This document shows, one piece after another, positions 6,636 to 14,500 of a DNA stretch of 64,000 bases. The DNA is from Flavobacteriales bacterium (GTDB lineage Bacteria > Bacteroidota > Bacteroidia > Flavobacteriales_F > PHOS-HE28), in contig JADZAC010000005.1 in NCBI GenBank assembly GCA_020852835.1, positions 1 to 64,000 of the forward strand. Reading direction: 5' to 3'. Position 1 is the first letter of the stretch. The number at the start of each line of letters is the position of its first letter. Both the position numbers and the translations under genes were made by a program. The notes below the pieces were generated by a model, which worked only from the letters and a program-made list of their open reading frames with translations, made no database searches and had not been told where the DNA came from.

Positions 6636-7086
6636 ACGCTTGCCCGAGCTGCAGGGCATCAGCCGTGAGCATCACGACGGGCTGCTGCTCTGCTGGAAGA
6701 TCCGGGTGGGCCTGGCAAAGAACGTGGCACCTTCCCGCATCCGGGAGTACTGCCGCCGGTTCCTCAAGAACCGTCTCAAGCCCCACTTCGAGGTGGAGGA
6801 AGATGTGCTCTTTCCCGTGCTGGGCTACAACGATCCCGATGTGCGCCGGGCCATGGCCGAACACCGCCGGTTGCAGCGGCTCATCAATGGCCGCAGTGAT
6901 CCCGCCGTGGCCATCTCCCTATTGGAAGAGGAACTCGAGGCGCACATCCGCTTCGAAGAGCGGTTGCTGTTCAACCGCATTCAACAACAAGCCACCCCCG
7001 AGGAGCTTGCCCGCATAGTAGCAGCCCATGCCGCACTTCCTGCACATGTTGCCGAGGATCGCGACGAGGATATTTTCTGGAAGTAG
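6622..7086 (+). CDS. Hemerythrin domain-containing protein
   Basis: A 154-residue cytosolic protein with the hemerythrin cation-binding pattern: 'SREHHDGLLLCWK', 'HFEVEEDVLFP', 'MAEHRRLQRL' and 'LEAHIRFEERLLF'. These supply the His and Glu ligands of a non-haem di-iron site that binds oxygen or nitric oxide. The ATG at 6622 lies inside the end of the RIC gene, so the two are translated together. The product is likely a companion of RIC in sensing or buffering O2/NO or iron. The C terminus ends in acidic residues and a short 'DIFWK' tail. Confidence 0.87.
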   Translation: MPPVERLPELQGISREHHDGLLLCWKIRVGLAKNVAPSRIREYCRRFLKNRLKPHFEVEEDVLFPVLGYNDPDVRRAMAEHRRLQRLINGRSDPAVAISLLEEELEAHIRFEERLLFNRIQQQATPEELARIVAAHAALPAHVAEDRDEDIFWK

Positions 7087-7108
7087 CAGGTGAGGCCGGA
7101 CCGGGTGC

Positions 7109-7129
7109 CGACAGGTGCGGTACCTGTCG
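7109..7129. terminator. Hairpin between convergent genes
   Basis: CGACAGGT (7109-7116) and ACCTGTCG (7122-7129) form a perfect 8-bp stem with a 5-base loop. It sits midway between the convergent stops at 7086 and 7131 and could end transcription from both sides. No strong T tract follows. Confidence 0.6.
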
Positions 7130-7130
7130 A

Positions 7131-7514
7131 TCAGCGGGCGTTCACCAGCCACGCGTGCCGGTCGTTGCCGTCGGCGCTTTCCCACAGGTAGCAGGCATGG
7201 CCCCCGGGATCGGCCAGCAGCGCCACCAGTTCGGGCACGTCCATGCTGCCATAGCTCAGGTGGATCCGCCCTTGCTCCCGATCATACCACGGCGCGGGCA
7301 GCGGCTCCGGCCCAGCCGCAATGGTCACTTGCACGCTCCTGGCCAGGCTGGCAGCGGTACCGGGCGTGCCCTTGAACAGCAACAACTCCGGGTGCCTGCG
7401 GGAGCGCCGCTTGATACGGACCATCTCCACGTGGCCTGCGCCGGGCAGATCTTGCCCATGTGCAACCTGCTTGCCGCTCGGGGCGGCGCTGGGCGGTGAT
7501 CGGCGTTTGCGCAT
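7131..7514 (-). CDS. Uncharacterised protein (127 aa)
   Basis: I do not recognise a family. The N terminus is basic and probably disordered ('MRKRRSPPSAAPSGK'); the rest is a compact alpha/beta sequence with 'GRIHLSYGSMDVPELVALL' and 'HACYLWESADGNDRHAWLV'. No signal peptide or membrane helix is present. The ATG at 7514 is chosen because an upstream extension would run through the likely promoter (TTATTTTG at 7555-7562 on this strand). It is transcribed alone, convergent with the hemerythrin gene and divergent from the transporter. Confidence 0.65.
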   Translation of the reverse strand: MRKRRSPPSAAPSGKQVAHGQDLPGAGHVEMVRIKRRSRRHPELLLFKGTPGTAASLARSVQVTIAAGPEPLPAPWYDREQGRIHLSYGSMDVPELVALLADPGGHACYLWESADGNDRHAWLVNAR

Positions 7515-7669
7515 GGCGGTAGCGGGTGGGCAGTTACCGGTGCGGGGCTGGGGGTGCAAAATAATCACCTCGCCGAAATGCAAGGAGTTGGCATTGGCCG
7601 CAGCCCGAGTTGGGCAACCTTTGCGGCCCCAATACCCGCCATGCAGCTTGTGCTGCGGGCCCCCGTTCC

Positions 7670-8566
7670 ATGGACCGCCGTAACCAGGCTTTTGCCGCCC
7701 TGTTCTTTGTCAACCTGCTCTACGGCATCAACTACGTGGTGGCCAAAGGCCTCATGCCAGCGGTGATCGGTCCCTCAGGCTTCATCCTATTGCGCGTGGT
7801 GGGCGCAGGCGTGCTGTTCTGGTGCGTACATGCGTTCCGGCACAGGCCGGTGGCTTGGTCCGATGCCATGCGCCTGGTGCTCTGCGGCCTCACCGGGGTG
7901 GCCATCAACCAGCTGATGTTCTTCCACGGGCTGATGCGCACCTCGGCGGTGCACGCCAGCATCATCATGGTGGCCACGCCGATCCTGGTGCTGGTGCTCA
8001 GCGGGGTGCTCATCGGCGAGCGCATTACCCCCGCCAAAGCCGCAGGCGTGGCCTTGGGTGCTACCGGTGCCTTGCTGCTCATCCTGCTCGGCGGCGGGCA
8101 CAGTGATGGTTCGTCCATCTTGGGCGACCTCTTCATCCTGGTCAATGCCAGCTCCTATGCCGTTTTCCTGGTGCTCGCAAAACCCTTGATGGCCAAATAT
8201 TCGGCCACCACGGTAATGGCTTGGTGTTTCCTGGTGGGCAGCCTGCTCGTGGTGCCCTTCGGCTGGCAGGACTTGATGGCGGTGGATCGGGCCGGGCTCA
8301 CTGCGGAACAGGCCGGGGGCCTGGCCTTTGTGGTGGTCATGGTCACCTTTGTGGCCTACCTGCTGAACACCTGGGCCCTGCGCCTGGTACAGCCCAGCGT
8401 GGCGGGCACGTTCATCTACCTGCAGCCCGTACTGGCCTTGCTGGCCACCTGGCTTGCCGTGGAGGGCGGCGTGGAGCTGGGATGGATGCAGGGTGCGGCC
8501 GCAGGGTGCATCTTCACCGGCGTGTGGCTCGTAGGCCGCAAGGAGCAAACGCACCGGCCAGCGTAG
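7670..8566 (+). CDS. EamA/DMT-superfamily transporter
   Basis: The 298-residue inner-membrane protein consists of about ten hydrophobic helices arranged as two EamA repeats, the normal build of drug/metabolite exporters. Family marks are 'FFVNLLYGINYVVAKGL' in helix 1, 'MRTSAVHASIIMVATPILV' in the first repeat and 'QPSVAGTFIYLQPVLALL' in the second. Substrates of this family range from amino acids to nucleotide metabolites and cannot be read from the sequence. The ATG at 7670 places helix 1 directly after a short basic N terminus. The gene precedes the yicC operon by 50 bases but that operon has its own promoter. Confidence 0.85.
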   Translation: MDRRNQAFAALFFVNLLYGINYVVAKGLMPAVIGPSGFILLRVVGAGVLFWCVHAFRHRPVAWSDAMRLVLCGLTGVAINQLMFFHGLMRTSAVHASIIMVATPILVLVLSGVLIGERITPAKAAGVALGATGALLLILLGGGHSDGSSILGDLFILVNASSYAVFLVLAKPLMAKYSATTVMAWCFLVGSLLVVPFGWQDLMAVDRAGLTAEQAGGLAFVVVMVTFVAYLLNTWALRLVQPSVAGTFIYLQPVLALLATWLAVEGGVELGWMQGAAAGCIFTGVWLVGRKEQTHRPA

Positions 8567-8602
8567 CCAGCCGTGCCCGGGCCGGCCATTGCCGCATGCC
8601 GC

Positions 8603-8610
8603 TACCTTTG
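8603..8610 (+). promoter_or_regulatory. -7 promoter element TACCTTTG for yicC-gmk-nadD
   Basis: Perfect TAnnTTTG, six bases before the yicC ATG at 8617. It predicts a transcript with almost no 5' leader for the three-gene operon. Confidence 0.6.
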
Positions 8611-8616
8611 GCGCCC

Positions 8617-9486
8617 ATGTTGTGCTCCATGACCGGCTTTGGCCGGGCCGAAGGCTTGGTGGGCGGGAAAAAAGTGACCGTCGAACTGCGCTCGCTCAAC
8701 AGCAAGCAACTCGACCTGCTGGTGAAATTGCCCGGGGTATGGCGCGAAAAGGAAGCCGAAGTGCGCCAGTGGGCGGCCGAGCGTGTTTCGCGCGGCAAAG
8801 CAGAACTGGCCGTGGGCATCGACGGGGTGAAGGCCTTGAAACGTTCGGCCATCAACCCCGAACTGGTGCATGCCTACTATGATGAACTGCGTGCCGTGGC
8901 CCGCCAAGTGGCCCCCGAGGCCGGCACAGACCTGTTGGGCCTGGTGCTGCGCATGCCCGACGTCATGACCAACGCCCGCGAAGAGTTCGACCCCGCCGAG
9001 TGGCGTTCCGTGGAAGCCTTGCTCGAACAGGCGGGCAACGCGTTCGAGGCATTCCGGGCCGCGGAAGGCGCCAAGTTGCAGGCCGAGCTCGAGGTGCGCA
9101 CCGGCAACATCCGGCAGCTTTTGGATGAGGTCGCGGCCATGGACGGCGCGCGGATCGAACGCACCCGCGGGCGGCTGCTGGCCAAGCTGCAGGAGCTGCA
9201 AGCCAAGGTGGACCATGACCGCCTGGAGCAGGAGTTGGTATTCTACTTGGAAAAACTGGACGTTGCCGAGGAAAAGCTCCGCCTGGCCACTCATTGCAAC
9301 TACTTCCTGGAAACCATGGACCAAGGCGTGCAGCAGGGCCGCAAGTTGGGGTTCATTGCCCAAGAGATGGGGCGCGAGATCAATACCTTGGGTTCCAAGA
9401 GCAACGATGCCGACATGCAGAAACGCGTGGTGCTCATGAAAGATGAGCTGGAGAAGATCAAGGAGCAGGTGCTGAACGTACTATGA
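8617..9486 (+). CDS. yicC: YicC family endoribonuclease-like protein
   Basis: The 289-residue protein starts with the signature 'MLCSMTGFGRAEG' (family: SMTGFGR) and ends with 'EMGREINTLGSKSNDADMQKRVV...ELEKIKEQVLNV', the conserved C-terminal helix of YicC. YicC proteins have been reported to act as RNases affecting small RNA turnover; the precise role here is not known. The ATG at 8617 fits the conserved N terminus. It is followed by gmk with a 4-base ATGA overlap, an arrangement also common in other phyla, where yicC precedes gmk. Confidence 0.93.
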   Translation: MLCSMTGFGRAEGLVGGKKVTVELRSLNSKQLDLLVKLPGVWREKEAEVRQWAAERVSRGKAELAVGIDGVKALKRSAINPELVHAYYDELRAVARQVAPEAGTDLLGLVLRMPDVMTNAREEFDPAEWRSVEALLEQAGNAFEAFRAAEGAKLQAELEVRTGNIRQLLDEVAAMDGARIERTRGRLLAKLQELQAKVDHDRLEQELVFYLEKLDVAEEKLRLATHCNYFLETMDQGVQQGRKLGFIAQEMGREINTLGSKSNDADMQKRVVLMKDELEKIKEQVLNVL

Positions 9487-10067
9487 CCACCCGCAACATG
9501 CACCCGGGCAAGTGCATCATTGTCTGTGCCCCTTCGGGCGCCGGCAAAACCACCATCGTGCGCCACCTGCTGGGCCGTGACCTCGGCTTGGACTTCTCCG
9601 TTAGCGCCACCAGCAGGCCGCGGCGCAGCCATGAACAGGATGGCCGTGATTATTTTTTCCTCACCTCCGACGAGTTCCGCGCACGCATCCGGCAGGAGGC
9701 GTTCATTGAATGGGAGGAAGTGTACCCGGGCCGGTTCTACGGCACCCTGCGCAGCGAGCTCGATCGTATTTGGGCTGAAGGCCGCCATCCCATCTTCGAT
9801 GTGGACGTGGTCGGCGGGCTGCGCCTCAAGGAGCTCTTTGGCAACCGGGCATTTGCCCTGTTCGTTGCGCCCCCCAGCATAGAGACTTTGGAACAGCGTT
9901 TGCAATTGCGCGGCACCGAAACTCCTGAAACCCTGCGCACGCGCATGGACAAAGCCGCCTATGAACTCTCCTTCAGCACGCGGTTCGACCGTGTGCTGCT
10001 CAATGACGAAATGCACCGCGCCTGTGCCGAGGCCTATGAGCTGGTGCGCACCTTCCTGCACCCATGA
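9483..10067 (+). CDS. gmk: Guanylate kinase
   Basis: Phosphorylates GMP to GDP with ATP in nucleotide metabolism. The 194-residue protein has the P-loop 'APSGAGKTTIV', the GMP-binding 'SATSRPRRSHEQDGRDYFF' segment and 'EWEEVYPGRFYGT'. Start and stop both overlap neighbours by four bases (ATGA), linking yicC, gmk and nadD into one translationally coupled operon. Length and motifs are complete. Confidence 0.95.
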   Translation: MTTRNMHPGKCIIVCAPSGAGKTTIVRHLLGRDLGLDFSVSATSRPRRSHEQDGRDYFFLTSDEFRARIRQEAFIEWEEVYPGRFYGTLRSELDRIWAEGRHPIFDVDVVGGLRLKELFGNRAFALFVAPPSIETLEQRLQLRGTETPETLRTRMDKAAYELSFSTRFDRVLLNDEMHRACAEAYELVRTFLHP

Positions 10068-10654
10068 AGGTAGGTTGCCTCTTCGGTTCTTTTGATCCCC
10101 CGCACCTGGGCCACATCCAGTTGGCACAGTACGCGATGGACCACTGCGGGCTGGAACAAGTTTGGTTGGTGGTCACCCCGCAGAATCCCTTCAAGCAGGA
10201 CCGCCGGCTGAGCCCCAGCAAGCACCGCATGGCCATGGTTCAGCTGGCCGTGCAGGGCCATGAGGCCATCAGCGCCAGCGGCTTGGAGCTGGACCTGCCC
10301 CAGCCCAACTACACAGTGGACACCTTTGCCTTCATGCGCAGGCGCTGGCCCCAACATGAGTTCTCCTTGATCATCGGCAGCGATAACCTGGCAAGCCTGC
10401 ACCGCTGGAAAGAGGTAGGGCGGTTGCTGGAAATGGTGCAAGTGCTGGTGTACCCGCGGCCGGGCATGGAAGAGCACCTGGCCCAAGCTGAATTGCTGTA
10501 CCATCCTGCCGTGAGGCTGCTGCCAGAGGCGCCGCAGACGCAAACGTCTTCCACCGGGATCCGGGTGCGGCTCAGGAACTGGAAACCCACCGAGGGCCTG
10601 CTGGACCCCAAGGTGCTGGCCTATATCCGCCAGAACGGCCTCTACGCCGATTGA
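10064..10654 (+). CDS. nadD: Nicotinate-nucleotide adenylyltransferase
   Basis: Makes deamido-NAD from nicotinate mononucleotide and ATP in NAD synthesis. The 196-residue protein contains the nucleotidyltransferase motif 'GSFDPPHLGH' near the N terminus, 'VVTPQNPFK' and the C-terminal 'SSTGIR' loop, all typical of NadD. It overlaps gmk by four bases and is last in the operon. It converges on udk with a 15-base gap and no visible terminator. Confidence 0.94.
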   Translation: MKVGCLFGSFDPPHLGHIQLAQYAMDHCGLEQVWLVVTPQNPFKQDRRLSPSKHRMAMVQLAVQGHEAISASGLELDLPQPNYTVDTFAFMRRRWPQHEFSLIIGSDNLASLHRWKEVGRLLEMVQVLVYPRPGMEEHLAQAELLYHPAVRLLPEAPQTQTSSTGIRVRLRNWKPTEGLLDPKVLAYIRQNGLYAD

Positions 10655-10669
10655 CCGCGGAACAAGGGA

Positions 10670-11314
10670 TCACCGCGCAGCGGCCCAGGCCTCCACTCCT
10701 GCGTAGCGGGCCAGATGGTCGTGCAGCACGCGCAGGGCGCGGTCATGCCGCGCTTCGTTCACCACGAACAGGTCGCATTCGTGGCGGTAGGGCAGCAGGT
10801 GCGCGCGGTAGGCCGGCATTACATGGTGCTCCCACTGGTAGGTCACGTCCTCCCGGCTGTAGCCGCGTTCCCGCAGGTCCCGCATGATGCGCCGCTGCAA
10901 CTGCGCAGCCTCGCTGGCCTCCACGAACACCTTCAGGTCGAACAGTTCCCGCAGGCCCGCGTGTTGGAACAGGAACAACCCCTCGACCAAGATCACCTTG
11001 GCCGGTCGGATCTCCAGCCATTCCGGTTCCACACCGGGCTGCTCATAGGTGTATTGTTTCCGGTAGATCGGCTCCCCTTGGGCCAGGCAGCGCAGGTCCT
11101 CCGCCATAAGGTCCAGGTCCAAGGCCCCCGGAAGGTCCCAATTGATGCGCCCGTGGGCATCCTCCACTTGCTCGGCCAGCGGCCGGTAGTAGTCATCCTG
11201 GGAAACGATGCATGCGCTGCCCGGAGGCAACAACTTGCACAGCGCGCGCACCAAGGTGGTTTTCCCCGAGCCGCTGCCGCCGGCCACGCCAACCAGGTAA
11301 GCGCCACGGTGCAT
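10670..11314 (-). CDS. udk: Uridine kinase
   Basis: Phosphorylates uridine (and cytidine) in pyrimidine salvage. The 214-residue protein has the P-loop 'GVAGGSGSGKTT', the 'SQDDYYRPL' segment, 'NWDLPGALD', and 'VILVEGLFLF', in the order seen in uridine kinases. The ATG at 11314 is chosen over one at 11341: a TACCTTCG promoter-like element (11321-11328) lies between them, six bases before the chosen ATG. The gene stands alone on this strand. Confidence 0.9.
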   Translation of the reverse strand: MHRGAYLVGVAGGSGSGKTTLVRALCKLLPPGSACIVSQDDYYRPLAEQVEDAHGRINWDLPGALDLDLMAEDLRCLAQGEPIYRKQYTYEQPGVEPEWLEIRPAKVILVEGLFLFQHAGLRELFDLKVFVEASEAAQLQRRIMRDLRERGYSREDVTYQWEHHVMPAYRAHLLPYRHECDLFVVNEARHDRALRVLHDHLARYAGVEAWAAAR

Positions 11315-11320
11315 CAGTGG

Positions 11321-11328
11321 CGAAGGTA
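11321..11328 (-). promoter_or_regulatory. -7-like element TACCTTCG for udk
   Basis: It matches TAnnTTTG at seven of eight positions and sits six bases before the udk ATG, the same spacing as at yicC and the antitoxin gene. Confidence 0.5.
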
Positions 11329-11454
11329 GCGAAGGCTTCATCCGGCCGGGATATGCAGCGCGTTGATACGCGGAAACCGGCCAGGGGAGCGGAAAAGAGA
11401 AATTTGGCATGGCTTTGGAAATGTGCTGCGGGAAACCAAGAAACCGCCAACGCG

Positions 11455-11592
11455 ATGAGAACCAATGTTGAGCGCGCCGCCAAATTGCAGCAGACGGCCA
11501 CCCGCATGATGTTGGAGGGCAATGTGCAGCGCTACCTGCATGCCCTGCGCCTGCTGGTCGCCGTGCGTCGGCGCAACTTGGCCCTGGCCTGA
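11455..11592 (+). CDS. Possible 45-aa basic helical protein
   Basis: A short reading frame from ATG 11455 encodes an amphipathic, Arg-rich helix ('VERAAKLQQTATRMM', 'RYLHALRLLVAVRRR'). The composition is clearly more protein-like than that of the surrounding non-coding sequence. No family is recognised. It lies in the 410-base gap between divergently placed udk and the next small gene, 140 bases upstream of udk. It could be a true small protein; a longer in-frame extension to the left runs antisense through udk and is rejected. Confidence 0.45.
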   Translation: MRTNVERAAKLQQTATRMMLEGNVQRYLHALRLLVAVRRRNLALA

Positions 11593-11724
11593 CGGGGCGG
11601 ACCGGAAAGCGGGGGGCAGGGGTCTTGCCCGACGGTAGGGGCACCGGGCGGGGCCAAAGGCCGGAACCCCGAAGAATTTTCCTGCAACTGGATCTTTTTG
11701 CCCCCGGCTGCCGTTGAAGGTCAC

Positions 11725-11901
11725 ATGACCAAGAAGGACAAAATAGCCTTCATCAAGAGCAGCAAGCGCAAATCACACGTGTACAACGACCTGGACCGCT
11801 ACTCGGACCACCAGCTCGACGAGCTGATCCGTGAAATAGTACAAGGGTTGCTGCGCGAAAGCGAGTTGATCGCCAACGCATACGTCAACGGATACCGTTG
11901 A
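11725..11901 (+). CDS. Uncharacterised small protein (58 aa)
   Basis: A 58-residue charged protein: a basic N-terminal part ('TKKDKIAFIKSSKRKS') followed by an acidic/amphipathic helix ('YSDHQLDELIREIVQGLLRESELI'). No signal peptide or membrane helix is present. I do not recognise it, but the ATG, helix periodicity and the terminator 55 bases after its stop support a real monocistronic gene. The function is unknown. Confidence 0.65.
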   Translation: MTKKDKIAFIKSSKRKSHVYNDLDRYSDHQLDELIREIVQGLLRESELIANAYVNGYR

Positions 11902-11955
11902 TGCACTTGGTGGCGCTTCCCTCCTGACGGGGCTCTAAACGGACAGGTGGACCAG

Positions 11956-11982
11956 CCTCGGCAAACTTGCCGGGGCTTTTTC
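11956..11982 (+). terminator. Rho-independent terminator
   Basis: An interrupted GC stem built from CCTCGGCAA and TTGCCGGGG-type arms (11956-11975, with one G:T pair) is followed by CTTTTTC. It ends the small gene at 11725 before the long T9SS gene. Confidence 0.65.
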
Positions 11983-12084
11983 ACGTCAGTACACGCAGTC
12001 ATATCCCTGTTCCCGGCCCGGTGCAGGGCAAACCCTTCCAAGGGTTTGCCGCATTTGGGGCCGGTTACCTTCGGCCGGGCGGCG

Positions 12085-12092
12085 TTAATTTG
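12085..12092 (+). promoter_or_regulatory. -7-like element TTAATTTG
   Basis: It matches TAnnTTTG at seven of eight positions and lies seven bases before the ATG at 12100 of the T9SS type B protein. Confidence 0.45.
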
Positions 12093-12099
12093 GAAGATC

Positions 12100-14475
12100 A
12101 TGTATACAGGCATACTCCGAACACTGGCTGCGGCAATCTGCTGTGCCATGCTGATCGGCGCCCGGGCGCAGTTGGTGGTCACCGGCAGCGTACCGCCCGC
12201 CACGGTGGTGCAGGATGTGCTGCTGGGGCCCGGGGTCACGGCCTCCAACATCACCTATACCGGTAACATTGCGCAGTTGGGCACCTTTGTGGGCGTCAAC
12301 TGCTTCCTCGGCCTGGATTCCGGCATGGTGATGTCTTCCGGTGCCGCCTTCGGCGCGGCCGGACCGAACAATACGGATGGATTCACCCTGCCTTCCGGGG
12401 GGTACGACGGCCCCGGCGACAACGACCTCTGGATCGCTTCGGGGTCGGGCTTTGCCCAATCCTATGATGCAGCCGTGCTCCAATTCGATTTTGTGCCCAC
12501 CGGTGATTCCTTGTCGTTCCGTTTTGTCTTCGCCAGCGAGGAGTACTTGGAGTTTGTGAACAGCATCAACGACGTGTTCGGTTTCTTCCTGAGCGGGCCC
12601 GGGATCACCGGTCCGTACAGCAACAATGCCGCGAACATTGCCCTGATCCCCGGCACCACCATGCCCGTGTCCATCAACAACGTGAACAACAACGTCAATT
12701 CAGCCTATTACATCGTCAATGGGGACGGGACCAACGCACCGTACAATTCCAACCCCCAATACATCCAGTACGATGGCCTCACCACGGTGCTTACGGCCAA
12801 TGCCAATGTGATCTGCGGGGAAACCTACCACATCAAGATCGCCATCTCCGACATTTCGGATGGGATCCTGGATTCCGGTGTGTTCCTCGAAGCAGGCAGT
12901 TTCCAAAGCAATTCCGTGCTGCTTTCCGCCCAGATCAACGGTGGCGGTGCCGACAGCACCTTGTACGAAGGTTGCGGCAATGCCACATTCCACATCGTGC
13001 GCCAAGGCGACTTGTCCTTCACCGACACGGTGGCCCTGTCGGCGGGGGGCATCGCCACCGAGGGCGTCGACTACAACGGCATCTCTTCCCAATTGATCTT
13101 TCTACCCGGAGAGGATACCCTCTCCATTACCGTGAGCGCCCTGCTGGACGGAGTGCCCGAGCCTCCGGAGCTCATCGACCTCATGGCCGTGTGGACCGGC
13201 GATTGCGGCAGCGACACCGCCAACCTGCATTTCTACATCGCGGATACGCCCCCCATCCTGCTGTCGATCAATGCGGATACGATGCTCACCTGCCAGGACA
13301 GCACCCTGATGCAAGCCCAGGTTTCAGGCGGGTTCGGCATGCTTACGCTGGATTGGAACACCGGGCTTGCCGATGGGGATACCGCCGCTTGGCTGCATCC
13401 GCCGCAAACCACCCTGTACATCCTTTCGGTCACCGACGAGTGCGGGGTCTTCAATCCGGTGGACTCCATGCTGCTGAGCATCTTCGAGCCGGACACCTTT
13501 GTGCTGGCCATGCACCCCGACACGTTGGTGCACTGCCCGGAAACCCCGCTCACCTTGTTCGGTGCGGTATCGGGCGGCACACCGCCCTACACCTACGCTT
13601 GGGCCGGGGGGCTGGGCGCCGGTGCCCAGTTGGCCGTGGCGCCGCCCGTGACCCAAACCTTCGCGTTGCAGGTGCAGGACCTGTGCGGCAACCTGTTGGC
13701 GGGCGCCACTACGGTCACGGTGGATTATGATTCGGTACGCGTTCATGCCGGCCCGGACACCTTGATCTGCTACCACGATTCCATCACCGTTCGTGCGTTT
13801 CCCTCGGCAGGCTACGGCGCCATCAACCTGCACTGGTACATGGGCGCCACCATCGACAGCATCCGGGTGAACCCCCAGCAGTTGACCCACTATTGGGTGG
13901 TGGCCACCGACCAGTGCGCCATCAGCGATTCGGCATACGCCGCCGTGGAGGTGGAGAGGCCCATCGCCGATTTCACCATCGACGGCAGTGTGTGGGAAAG
14001 CACGTTTCCGATCGTGTTCCGCGACCTCAGTACCGGAGCCATCAGTTGGGCATGGGATTTTGGCACTGCCGGATTGTACAGCACGGAGGTGAACCCGGTG
14101 ATCACCTATCCCGGGCCGGGCACTTTCCCCGTGCAATTGGCCATCGTGGACACCTTGGGCTGCGTGGATACCTTGGTGAAATTCATCCGCGTGGCACCGG
14201 AGTTCAACCTGTACCTGCCCAACGCCTTCAGCCCTGACGGGGACGGGATCAATGAGGTGTTCGCCGTGCAGGGTACCGGCATCCTGAAGTTCAAGCTGCA
14301 GATCTTCGATCGGTGGGGGCGGCCGGTTTTTGAAACTGAGGACCCCGCCCAAGGATGGGATGGCACCATCGACGGGCAGCGGCCGGTGCCGGGCATCTAC
14401 CCCTATCTGTTCCGCTTCCTCGGCCCTGCGGGCCAAACGGCGGATCGTTATGGCAGCGTGATGCTTGTGCGCTGA
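12100..14475 (+). CDS. Secreted T9SS type B protein with choice-of-anchor L domain
   Basis: The 791-residue protein starts with a Sec signal peptide ending near 'GARAQ'. Residues of about 25-280 match the choice-of-anchor L domain, marked by 'GDNDL' and 'FRFVFASEEYLEFV...NDVFGFF'. Further immunoglobulin-like segments follow, and a PKD domain lies near residue 630 ('WAWDFGTAG'). The last 90 residues ('LPNAFSPDGDGINEVF', 'FDRWGRPVFET', 'WDGTIDG') are the CHU_C/type B sorting domain used by the T9SS. The product is predicted to be a large surface adhesin or shed extracellular protein. The ATG at 12100 gives the correct signal peptide; a longer upstream frame has none. Confidence 0.88.
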   Translation: MYTGILRTLAAAICCAMLIGARAQLVVTGSVPPATVVQDVLLGPGVTASNITYTGNIAQLGTFVGVNCFLGLDSGMVMSSGAAFGAAGPNNTDGFTLPSGGYDGPGDNDLWIASGSGFAQSYDAAVLQFDFVPTGDSLSFRFVFASEEYLEFVNSINDVFGFFLSGPGITGPYSNNAANIALIPGTTMPVSINNVNNNVNSAYYIVNGDGTNAPYNSNPQYIQYDGLTTVLTANANVICGETYHIKIAISDISDGILDSGVFLEAGSFQSNSVLLSAQINGGGADSTLYEGCGNATFHIVRQGDLSFTDTVALSAGGIATEGVDYNGISSQLIFLPGEDTLSITVSALLDGVPEPPELIDLMAVWTGDCGSDTANLHFYIADTPPILLSINADTMLTCQDSTLMQAQVSGGFGMLTLDWNTGLADGDTAAWLHPPQTTLYILSVTDECGVFNPVDSMLLSIFEPDTFVLAMHPDTLVHCPETPLTLFGAVSGGTPPYTYAWAGGLGAGAQLAVAPPVTQTFALQVQDLCGNLLAGATTVTVDYDSVRVHAGPDTLICYHDSITVRAFPSAGYGAINLHWYMGATIDSIRVNPQQLTHYWVVATDQCAISDSAYAAVEVERPIADFTIDGSVWESTFPIVFRDLSTGAISWAWDFGTAGLYSTEVNPVITYPGPGTFPVQLAIVDTLGCVDTLVKFIRVAPEFNLYLPNAFSPDGDGINEVFAVQGTGILKFKLQIFDRWGRPVFETEDPAQGWDGTIDGQRPVPGIYPYLFRFLGPAGQTADRYGSVMLVR

Positions 14476-14500
14476 CCGGGTGCCGGATGCCCAAGGGCGA

